Below are positions 54,394-64,000 of a stretch of DNA of 64,000 bases, in pieces (the stretch's first letter is position 1; each line of letters opens with the position of its first letter). The position numbers were made by a program, and so were the translations under genes. This DNA comes from Temnothorax longispinosus. Taxonomy: Eukaryota; Arthropoda; Insecta; Hymenoptera; Formicidae. Below the pieces are notes generated by a model. It saw only the letters and a list, made by a program, of their open reading frames with translations, had not been told where the DNA came from and did not search any database. The DNA lies in the NCBI RefSeq assembly GCF_030848805.1, contig NC_092367.1, positions 8,401,019 to 8,465,018 of the forward strand, given 5' to 3'.

Positions 54394-57300
54394 CGAGGGG
54401 CCATTCACTAATGAAATCAGGTGTACACCTGATTTGTAATCATGTGGTAATCAACAGTGAAATCAATTCGTAATCACGTGTAATCTTGCAATATATTTTG
54501 AAATCATTTAAATGAAACTACAAGCGTAATCAGTGTAATCAAAGAAAATAAGTAAGAAATTGCGTGAAATCATTGCGAGTCGTTTGAAATCAGAACGAAA
54601 TCAGTCTTTTATTAGTAACATGCGCCCACGAGACGATTATGCGTGTGCGCATAGGGACTTCGCGCACGTCGGGTGTCAGAGAGACACGGGAAAGTTCCAT
54701 AGGCATCTCGGGCATAATAGTAAGAATAGGCCGCTAAATTTAACCGTCGGTTTAAGAATACAACGTATGAAGACGTAATTTGAAAGGTAAGTTTAAAATA
54801 TTATAACACACTGCGCGTACTTCTAATTTCATAACCTTAATTTGTCCTAACCTGTTTTTTAAGTAACAATTAAAGTTTAGTTCTGACATTTGTAAATAAG
54901 TTTAATAAATCTTAGTCGGGAGCTTAGTTAAAAGAAGGCCATCACAAAGAGTATTCCTTTTAAATATTGAAGTATATATAAAATATAATACTACATGAAT
55001 GGTGGTCATGGTTTTATTTACAACACTGACCACGACGTGTTGTTCTATATTTTAATAACTGTAAGTAGATTATGAATAATAAATACTCAGCCAGCACAGA
55101 AAGTTCTATGTTATAATTGTCGTATAAATTATCAATTTGAAGTTAAATATGTATAATCTTTACAGAGAAATGGACGAAGCGAGTGAGAAAGATAAAGAAT
55201 TGAAGAAAAAGAATGTTTCTCCCTCGGTTTCTCCCGAGGGTTCTTCTCTAGTTTTCCCAAGTTACCAATGATGAACGACAATGTAATTTCTGGAATATAC
55301 TAGAAAGGGATAGCGGAGCATACATATCCCCAACTATTAAAAACATTATGCGTTTAAATAACATGGACAATCCTCTTTCATTTCGGAACATTACGGAAGA
55401 TGTATTAAAAGAAATCGAAATCTTTGCTCAAACTGTGATGATATCTTTTATCGAACCCAACTCCAATATGAGGGACTATTTCGGAATATTTCACAACATG
55501 CCTGAAAAATTTCGTTTTATGATTGGAGACAGACATCTAATCTTGGAGCTGGTTAAAATGGTTAAACAAGCACCGAAGGATTATTGGAAGTTACCATCGA
55601 CAGACTGCGAAGAATTTGGAGAACCGTCTTGTAAAAAACGAGCACTTTCTAAACCCGAAGACAAGCACATTTTAAAATCCGAGAAAAAATCTGAACTACA
55701 TGAAAGAAGAATCCTAATATCAGGGAAGAAATTAATAAATTAACAAAGCTTGTTAAATCTTTCAGTCAAGACGAAAATCTAAATAAAAAATTGCGTAACT
55801 TGTTGAAAGGATACGTACAGATCGAAGTTTCAATTAAGGAAATTTATGATGGAGAAACTTACCCTCAAGGATTTACATATGTTGCTGGAATTACTTGTCC
55901 ATCGTGTTTATTTGTGACCAATATCACAAAATGTGGAACAACAAAAGGTAAAAGTTCCAGATGGATAATTTCCAACTTCAAAAGACACATTTTCCAACAC
56001 CAGAAATCTACTGAACTTACTGAAAAGCGAGACAAGTCCTCAAGTAATGTTCTTCACTTGCTGCAAGCGTCCGCCAAATCACCCGCTCTTCAAAGGAAAC
56101 AAACTACGATTCTAACAGCAATGTAATTGGAGATGTAATTGCTGAATACACCATAGTGGATGATGAGTTGCTGCTTTCAGAAGGTACCGATGTCTCCGAG
56201 GATCTCTCCATCACTTCTATTATTTCAATGCCAGTTGACTCTACAAATACAAATATGTTGATAGTTTCTCCAAAGGAACCTGAAGCCTCAACTTCAACAT
56301 CGCAGTCAACTGTGTCATCAAAAAGGATAATATACAAGATGGAACGGCGACGGGGGAATGCTAACCCGAGATGATTATCGAACGAATCATCTCGTGGGAA
56401 AATTAATTTCTATAACAAATGTTCGACCCAAGATTCAATCACGTAGTTCTTTGCGCCAAACACGCTTGGCAAGAAAAAAGCGAAAATTGTTTTCGGTAGA
56501 TGAGTTCCAACCGCGAATTTCTATGTACTTTCCGGTTCTTAATCAATTACAGATAGAACTTCAAAAAAATAAAGAATTAAGTAATGCTTTAAAACTTTTT
56601 TTGGAAAAGTCGAGCAATAATTCTAATAAAGAATTTGATCCGGCATCAACCGTAACACAATCTTCGTTTTTAAAATCTTTAGTAGATACTGCTAATAAAA
56701 ACACAGGCAAAAAGAAGGGTGCTCGGTATGATGATACCCTTAAGCTGTTTGCAACTTATCTATACATTATAGGGGGTAGAATGCTATACGAAACGTTGTG
56801 TACAAATTTGCCACTGCCTTCGTTAAGCACGGTAAGCCGTACTTTAGATGACTCAAGTGCAATAATAATTGAAGGCGATATTCGTGTTGCAGAATTAGTA
56901 AATTTCTTACGGTCAAGAAATTTACCTACAGTTCTATGGCTTAGCGAAGACGCAACCAGAATAACAGGTCGGGTACAATATGATTCTAAAACGAATCAAC
57001 TTGTAGGCTTTTCCTTGCCATTAGATGAAAATGGCATGCCTATAAAAAGTTCTTTTACGGCTACTTCTGCAAAACAGATTGAGGAGTATTTTATTAATAA
57101 TACAGCAGCTAATTTATTGTACGTAATTATAGCACAGCCATTAGTAGAAAATGCTCCTTCATTTTGCCTATGTTTATACAGTTCTGATAACAAATTTACA
57201 GCTGATGATGTAATTAAGCGTTGGAATTATATGATTCAAAAATTAAAAGACGCTGGCATAACAGTACTTGGCATTTCTTCTGATGGAGATCCGAGGTTAC

Positions 57301-59652
57301 TTAAAGCAATGAAAATATCGTCAAACATTGGCATTATTAGGAAGGCAGGAGAAAGGCAAACAATTTCACCAGTATTAAAATTGGATTCAAATCCTAACTC
57401 GATTATGTTGAATACGTCTTTCATTCAAGACACTGTGCATATTGGCACTAAATTGAGAACAAGACTTCTAAAGAATTCTATCGTATTGCCAATGGGTAGT
57501 TACATTGCTTCAGCAAGTCATTTAAAAATTCTTTACGAAATTGTTTCTAAAGATAAACACTGTTTAAATCAAAAGACTTATCACTCAAGGATAAAATGAA
57601 CTTTGATGCTGTCATAAAAATATCTCATCCAAGAGTGCGCGAGCTCTTAAAAACTAATGTCCCTGAAGTGACGCTACAATAGCATATTTAAATATTATTC
57701 ATCGGGCTCTTAATGCGTTTTTATGTAAATTGATGACCCCTTTGGAACGCGTTTTCAATATATGGTTTTGTATTTTTTTTTTACGTTTATGGAGAGCTTA
57801 TTTGAATGATATACCGGAATATTCTATAACGAACAATTTCATTACTCTCAATACATACGTATGTTTAGAAATCAATGGACAAAATTTATTAAATGTGATT
57901 TTAATTTTAAATAAGATGAATCAACCCGAACTTTTTGTACCATTTTTATTTAGCAGTCAACCATGCGAAAGCTTTTTTCGTCACTTACGATCAATGAGTT
58001 CTACTTGCTCAACAATTGTCAATTGCAGTCTCCTGGAAAGTATTCACAGAATTAAACGTATACAGTTACAGAGTGACATATCCTCAATGAGCTCTGTTGC
58101 AACTGAGCAAGGATTCAGCTTTCCGCGTGCTAAAAAGTTTAGTTCGACTTCTGATGTAATAAATTTATCACTTCCAGGCATTGAAGAGATACAGCAAACT
58201 ATTGAAAAAGCGAAACTAGAAGCATTTTCAGATATTTCAATGTTAGGTATGAATGTTGACATATCAAAATCACAGTTCATTAACATAAAAAACATTGAAA
58301 TCGGCGATATTATACGTTTAGAAGAAGATGATGCTAACGATCCTTCATTATACAATCAGGATAGAGATCAGACTTCTAATCACAATTCTGATGCGCAAAG
58401 TATGCTGGACAATGAATCTGATGATTTTAACTTATTAGAAGATTTGACTGTTTTATCGTGTATTGAAGGATCGTTGAACCTTCGTGGTTACGATAAAAAT
58501 AAAACTGACATAAAATCTGACAGTCCTTTTACCATTGTAAAAGATGGACAGAATAACGAGATTGTTGTTCGGAAATCTTCCATATGTTGGTTATTAAACC
58601 GAAATAATTGTAATTTAAGCAGTGATAGATTACAGCGTGTAAGAGAATGCGAATTTTCTAAGTATCGTTTGATGACTCGAAAGACTTCTGGTCTTAGTTT
58701 TTGTGAAACTCGCGAGGAAATACAGATTGGAGACTGGTGCTTATTTAAAAATATTGAAATAAAAAAATGCTTAATAAGTTTTGTCCTTGGATTTGCCTAT
58801 ATGGAAAAAAAATTCTGGAAGGCAAGAGAATACTCCAGTAACACTGCGCGAATTAAAGGCAATAAAAATATTGTGGGAGTACTGTGCCATTGGTACTCTG
58901 TAGATAAGGAAGAATGCTTAAATCCAGAGCAAATGGAAATACAAGGATACATAGACGTTAAACAATATGTTATAACTATTTCAGCTCCATGCATGACTGA
59001 TTTAAACTTAAGGCTAAGCCATGATGTTTTTAAAAAGATAAAAAAGTATTTATAATTAATATATTATACTTTTATAACCTTTTTATGATTATTATAACAA
59101 GCTACTTTGTGAATTAAATAAAGTTTATGAATACTATAAAATACTTTTTATTTTTTTACTTTTTCATGATGTACATTTAATAATACAAATTACTCGTATA
59201 ATATTATATATATTATTATTTTAAACTTTTTAAAGAATTGGCATGTTGCTTCAAAAGTTAAATAAAATCTAATCAATTATATTAAAATTATTTAAAGCAT
59301 TAATTAATGATTTCTATTATTATATATTATAATTTAAAATTATGATAAATTTGTAACATTATTTACATTAAAATTAGCAATAATAACGAGTAATGCTATT
59401 GAAATCATTTGCAATCACAATAGAATCATTTGTAATCACAATGAAATCATTTGTAATCACAATGATGTCATTTGTAATCACTGTGATATCATTTGTAATC
59501 ACAATGAAATCAGCTGTGATCACAATCGATTTCACACAGTCGTATAAAATCACTTTATAGTTGTAATCACATCGTAATCAACTGTAATCAATTGTAATCA
59601 ACTGTACTTTGTAATCACGTGTACATCCAATAGCTGAGTGAATAGCCCCTCG
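54394..59652 (+). mobile_element. 5.3-kb DNA transposon with 16-bp inverted ends and subterminal repeats
   Basis: The left end is cgaggggccattcact and the right end is the complement of cgaggggctattcact. Both ends are followed inwards by arrays of gtaatca and gaaatca words (54410-54600 and 59395-59640), with nine exact GTAATCA in the right array by my count. A frameshifted transposase gene lies between. It is inserted in, or next to, the second copy of the Polinton-like terminal block. Confidence 0.75.
55170..59055 (+). pseudogene. Transposase of an unidentified DNA transposon family, frameshifted
   Basis: Start ATG 55170, just after a ttacag acceptor-like site. An N-terminal helical domain (55270-55743) is followed by a zinc-binding segment CPSCLFV...HIFQH (about 55890-56005) and a Ser/Thr-rich acidic linker. 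The main body is 56358-57599, with WLSEDATRITG, ISSDGDPRLLKA and QDTVHIGTKLRTRL as candidate catalytic-core landmarks. It continues, after shifts near 57590-57680, at 57730-59055 (SQPCESFFRHLRSMS, later NWLLNRN-like and a C-terminal domain ending KKIKKYL). The frame changes at about 55258, 55745, 56125, 56370 and 57595. The D-rich layout and helical insertion resemble RNase H-fold transposases such as P-like ones. I cannot name the superfamily. Confidence 0.55.
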
Positions 59653-60950
59653 CTTTGCCCTCTTTCTCGCTCCAATTGATAGATCATTTCTTCCTTTGTT
59701 TTATGTACTGCGTTGTAAAAAATAGCGTGAAACTGTTTAGTCTACGCGATAACACCCCCTTTTCCTAGAAAAAACATTTGCTCACGACGAACATGTCCCT
59801 ACAGGTTCGATGCGTTATCGGGTCGATCATCGTCCCGATGACGTCATTTCTTCCTTTGTTTTTTTCACGTACTGCGTAGATGGATTGTTTTTTAAGTATA
59901 AATCATACTATATTTTCTTCGAGCGCATTTCTATTCGAGCCGTATATGCGACGTCCGCTGGAGCATCGGTTGCACGAATTGGTAATCAAATATTGCATTG
60001 TCGCATATCATAACATAGAAGCGAGGTGCCGCGATGTTCCGGCGAACCTCGGCGCTCGCCTTTGTAGTGCGAGACATATTTTGTCTTACGACTATCAGTT
60101 TTATACACCGCCATTATATTTTTTCTCTGGCGACTTCTGCAACCGTCATTGAATTCAGTCTCGTCGAGTCCGCGCAAAGTGTTACATGTATATATTTTTT
60201 TTATAAAGTTTCTTGTGTACGAACGTGTTTTTTTGTGTTCGGGTGAATAAACGAAGATGCGATGTTTATTGTGTGATCGGTTTTTCGTGCCATCGACGTG
60301 TGACGATTGTTGGCGCTCTTACTGGCTGCGCGCCGCTCGTGCGAGCGCCGTGCGTGTGGGCGCCGCGCCTAGTGCACGAATTGTCGCAAATTTGGGCCCG
60401 GGGCCGGCGTCGCCCCCTCCCTCTTACGCGGAGGCAATCGTCGCGTCTCGTTTGATGCCTGACGACTCCCTGCAGGTTTCGGTGGATATGACCACCGGTC
60501 GACGAGTGGTTCGCCGTGTTTAAGGTGAGTACTCAATTCTTTAGCAAGGCGGTGAAAATCCTCCCGCGGCCCCCGCGGACCCCCACGCGGCCCCCGCGGA
60601 CCCCCACGCGGCTCCCGCGAACCCTCGCGCGGCCCTCGCGCGGCCCCCCGCGGCGCGACCGCGACCGCGACCGCGAACCCGCGGCGCGGGTGAGTCATCC
60701 CGGTGAGTAATCCCGGTGAGTCATCCCGGTGAGTCATCCCGATGATTCATCCCCCCTTCCCCTCCCCCCGCGAAATCCAATATTTTTAAATATCATATAC
60801 TCCCCCCTTACCCCCCCCACAAAATCAGATATTCTTGAAAATCCGATTTTCCCCTCCCCCTCACTTCCCCGCAAAAATTCAATACCCCCCCTCCCTCACC
60901 CCCCCCCTCGGAGCCCCCGGGACTGAACCCGCCTACTACACCTACTAAGA
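59653..60950 (+). repeat. Second copy of the Polinton-like right terminal block
   Basis: 59684-60180 matches 8970-9465, including the duplicated atcatttcttcctttgtttt and the outer cattgaattcagtctcgtcg. 60565-60950 matches 10035-10249 plus 11006-11182 with the BEL LTR absent: GC-rich array, repeated gtgagtcatcccg, C-rich tract, and end sequence cctactacacctact. So the block is about 1.3 kb here and uninterrupted. Confidence 0.7.
60257..60523 (+). CDS. Small ORF with Cys cluster and PPxY-type motif
   Basis: 88 codons from the ATG at 60257 to the TAA at 60521. It starts with MRCLLCDRFF followed by CDDC (four cysteines, a possible zinc ribbon). An Ala-rich region is followed by PPPSYAEAI, a PPxY-type motif that recruits Nedd4-family WW domains in many virus structural proteins. 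A consensus splice donor (AAG/GTGAGT) overlaps the stop. It sits in the Polinton-linked block, at the same relative place as the ORF at 9590. Function unknown and expression unproven. Confidence 0.4.
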   Translation: MRCLLCDRFFVPSTCDDCWRSYWLRAARASAVRVGAAPSARIVANLGPGPASPPPSYAEAIVASRLMPDDSLQVSVDMTTGRRVVRRV

Positions 60951-61670
60951 TGCGTTTATTTTGCAATAAATTACAATTTCTGGTGATCGCCTCGGACTCG
61001 ACGACGTCTCGCTATCCGTCTTCGGATCTTGCGCCGATTTAGCTTTCGACGCGTCTTGATTCGAGTTTGCTTGCGTCTTGTTAGTCGCGGAGCTCTGAGC
61101 CTTCAAAGTAGAAAGCAATTTGGATACTTCGGCACACAAAATCAAATTAACCTCAAAACACTATGTTTACGAAACTGAGACAATTCACACTAATAATTAT
61201 ATACGGTCACTGTCAGTTCGTAATTTCATTACGTTGATACTTAAATAATGAAAATACTTACGTGTTAATCAATATAAATCCGTTCTTTGTTCTTGATCAT
61301 TTTTCTAAAAGGACCGACTACAAATGAGAATGTATGTGCCTATGCCCGTGGCTATGCATTATGTATTTTTATGTAGATTGAAAATCCAGAAGCCATGGAC
61401 AGAATACAGAAACCATAGCGCATGCGCTATGATATCTGCCATTCTGCCATAGGCAGATAAAGTAATACCACAGCGCATGCGCTATGGCTTCTGCATTCTG
61501 CCTATGGCTCCTGTAATTTTATGTGCTTCCACCTTAGTCTCATTCGATGTAGTGTCGTTGTTCACTAATATTCCTCTGGATCTCGCAATCAAAGGGGTCA
61601 GTAATCGATGAAGATACATAACAAAAAAGACAAATAAACCAAAAAAAGAGTTTTTACTTGCACTCGAGTT
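60951..61670. other. No clear gene; minus-strand frame and paired palindromes
   Basis: A minus-strand frame at 60945-61145 (Ser/Lys/Ala-rich) is not recognised. Perfect palindromes catagcgcatgcgctatg occur near 61416 and 61472 within a short inverted repeat (about 61390-61510). Confidence 0.4.
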
Positions 61671-62153
61671 TGTTTTAACATTTTGTTCGGAAAATATCAC
61701 TCCGATTCTCAAACGACCATTATCTCGAGCCGACCAATCAGAGACCGGCTCGTCCGGTTACGCTCTGCTAGTCGATACATCGATCGTCGCGGCAGATCGC
61801 ACGCCCATCTCGGTACGAGTTCCGCTCTCGCCATCTTGTTTCGATTCTCTGTGCAAGACGAATGTGTCTCGAATTATCTCTTGCAAGACGACTTGAGCAA
61901 AGCGTACGGAACCCGATTTTACGGTGAAACTCTGCCAGTGCATCTCACGATCATCTCACCGACGGCATACGGACAAGTGAATATCCCTTGGACGACGGAC
62001 TGCGGGTAGTGACCACGGCCAGGCTCGCTGCCGTGAGGCAGCAGGTTACGTTCGCGGTTCGCGTGACCGGTAACACGAGGTGACCGCCTCGCCCCGGAGT
62101 GCTCGCCGCCTGCCCTCTCGCCGGGCACCAGAACAGTGCGCCGTGTCAGAACA
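61671..62153 (+). repeat. BEL/Pao 5' LTR of a second family (copy D)
   Basis: Putative start tgttttaaca, end gtcagaaca. It is followed at once by tttttttggtcctttgaaccggat, the internal leader sequence of BEL elements seen also after LTR copy C. Its 3' LTR is outside the window, so the start cannot be confirmed by a target duplication. Confidence 0.5.
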
Positions 62154-62760
62154 TTTTTTGGTCCTTTGAACCGGATTCGGCGGGGACAGTGCGGCTTTCG
62201 GGATCGAACGGCCGGCGGATATCATCGGACATTCTCTCCGTCGCATTGCGGCGCGCGGCGTAACTCGCTCTCTCACATTCGCGGCTCGGTATCGCTCGGA
62301 CGATCGGACAATTTCGGGCATAACTTCAGTGACCGTGCTTCAGGATTCTCCTCATCGTCGTCGGATCAGTGACATCGTGCTCGGCACGCGCCAGACACGT
62401 GATCGCGCGGAAGCGCGCTCGCGAGTGCACCCTCTCTGTCATGCGCTCTCTACCGTCACGGAGGGTGTTCGGCCGCTCCGGTGAACGCTCATCGATATCG
62501 ATCGGACTGGTTCTCTCGTCTTCAATATTCAATATTCGGAAAACTTCTCGCGCTCTCGGTCCGCGGATCACGAACAGTGCGCGCTTCCTTTCGCTCCACC
62601 CATCGGGCGCTTAGCCCACGCGCTGCCCTCGACGGCCGGTACACCTTGCAGTGACACTCCCGGCGGCCCCCGGACTTGATTGCGCGCGCGCACCCGCATC
62701 GTGGAACAGCTGATTGGCAATTTGGGCGTAGCTTACACGGCGCTACTACTGCCATTAAAC

Positions 62761-63960
62761 ATGTCTCCCGTCGCAGCTAAAATCTCACTGCAAATGAATC
62801 GCTTCACTTATATGAAGTTGGTGGCGCTCGAAGCCAAGGAATCGGCGTTCCTCTCGCTCCCCCTCGCCTCACTGAAGGTTAAACTATCTCTAGTCGACAA
62901 CTACTGGGAGAAGTTCGACCAGCAGCACGAGCGACTCTCGGATTTGAAGCTGGAATCACTGTTGGAGCTCGATTATTTCAAGGACGGTGTCTATGACCGG
63001 TGTTTGCAATACTACGCCGAGGTCAAGGCTACACTCTCACACCTTATCGACGAGAAGAATCGAGCGAATCCTCTTTCGGGATCTCATTTGGCCAATCTCT
63101 CTCTCACCGGCCAGCCAACGGCACGCAGCCATCTCCCGGAGATCACCCTCCCTCAGTTTGCCGGAGACTTCTCGGCGTGGAGACCGTTCCACGATCTCTT
63201 CTCCTCTCTGGTCGGCAGGAACCCTGACATATCTAACGTGGAGAAAATGCACTACCTTCGGACCAGCCTCACGGGGGAGGCTGCGCAGCTCATATCAAAT
63301 CTGCCCGTCGCGGAGGACTCGTTTGCATCGGCATGGGACTTACTCGTCGAGCGGTTTGAGAACAAGCGTCTCCTAATCTTATCGCAAGTGGAGCGGCTGT
63401 TCGGCATTAAACCCATGGCTACCCGATCGGCACGCAAACTCAATGCGATCCTCAACACCACGACGGAGGCGCTTAATGCCCTGCAATCACTGGGCGCGCC
63501 GGTTCACCATTGGGACTACCTCTTGGTGCACCTCATCTTGCACAGGCTCGACTCTCACACCCGAGAAGCTTGGGAGGTCAAACTCGGTTTTTCCACAGAA
63601 CCCCCCTTGTATCGAGATCTCAAGGCGTTCCTCACCGGTCGGGCCTGTACTCTTGAGAGCATGGAACTGGGAGCCTCTGCCTCGACTCCTAAGGTTTGAG
63701 CCAGGGCGCCCCCAGCCCTCGCCCACGTTGCCATCTCACCAACTGGGACCGAGCCATCCGGATGCTCGCTGTACGCCGGGACGCACTATATCGTAACATG
63801 TCCGAAGTTTCGGGACATGACACCTCATGCTCGACGGAATCTGCTCATTGACCGGCGGCTCCTGCTTCAACTGCTTAGGTAGACACAACGTGGCCGCCTG
63901 CCAGAACCAGAAGAGGTGCAGAGACTGCAATAACAAGCATCATACGATGATCCACACGGA
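62761..63960 (+). pseudogene. gag: BEL/Pao gag (DUF1759) with zinc-knuckle region
   Basis: ATG at 62761 (MSPVAAKISLQ); an alternative non-ATG start lies upstream. A coiled-coil N-terminal part is followed by the DUF1759 landmarks LPEITLPQFAGDFSAWRPF, KMHYLRTSLTGEA and WDLLVERFENKRLL. An in-frame TGA at 63697-63699 interrupts the frame. The same frame continues to the knuckle C..Y.GTHYIVTCPKF (about 63763-63810). A one-base shift near 63850 then leads to FNCLGRHNVAACQNQKRC. The remaining pol lies beyond the window. The LTR at 61671 is 0.6 kb upstream. Confidence 0.8.
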
Positions 63961-64000
63961 CGCCCCACGGCACATCTCAACCCCTCAACCGGAACCGACG

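Noticed and set aside
1..64000. CRISPR array or bacterial operon features.
   Set aside because: Direct repeats present are transposon minisatellites without regular unique spacers, and the gene structures show spliceosomal introns.

Overview
The window is eukaryotic nuclear DNA, most likely from an insect. The mix of repeats fits an ant or other hymenopteran, but that is an inference from transposon families and not from a diagnostic gene. No intact ordinary host gene is visible. Almost everything recognisable is a mobile element or a broken copy of one, often inserted inside another. Host-related pieces are an apparent retropseudogene of a VIP36/LMAN2-type lectin (52.9-53.5 kb) and possibly a multi-exon BEN-domain gene (50.3-52.8 kb). 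Two 500-base runs of N (18992-19491 and 53894-54393) are assembly gaps.

Layout. 0-11.2 kb: a decayed Polinton/Maverick-like virus-like element with genes on the minus strand. It has a protein-primed-type DNA polymerase B carrying an endonuclease VII-like zinc domain, a putative capsid-type protein, a small accessory protein and two unknown ORFs, all between terminal inverted repeats; a 0.7 kb MITE and a solo BEL-type LTR have inserted into it and its flank. 11.2-16.4 kb: a dense nest of inverted repeats and foldback elements, two with a tRNA-like sequence at or near the centre. 16.4-19 kb: a Copia element with LTR, primer site, gag and broken pol. 19.5-24.2 kb: a Jockey-type LINE split by a mariner-like element and then cut by an LTR that holds a minisatellite. 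24.2-28 kb: a solo LTR, foldbacks and degenerate repeats. 28.1-31.3 kb: R1-clade LINE ORF1 split by a 718-bp solo LTR with a 5-bp target duplication. 31.3-37 kb: two long LTR-like elements. 37-42 kb: AT-rich repeats, a 103-bp MITE and a clean 300-bp tRNA-derived SINE. 42-45.3 kb: a Harbinger-like fragment cut by a BEL element (LTR, leader repeats, broken gag). 45.7-49 kb: a nearly complete three-exon CACTA/EnSpm-like transposase gene on the minus strand with one nonsense codon. 50.3-53.5 kb: BEN-domain gene and LMAN2 retropseudogene. 54.4-59.65 kb: a DNA transposon with matching 16-bp ends, subterminal repeats and a frameshifted transposase of a family I cannot name. 59.65-60.95 kb: a second copy of the Polinton-like terminal block. 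61.7-64 kb: the 5' part of another BEL/Pao element running off the window.

The parts do not form a host pathway. The interest lies in the virus-like element and its duplicated GC-rich terminal block, the unidentified transposon, the tRNA-like foldbacks, and the fact that at least five unrelated transposon ORFs are interrupted by an in-frame TGA.
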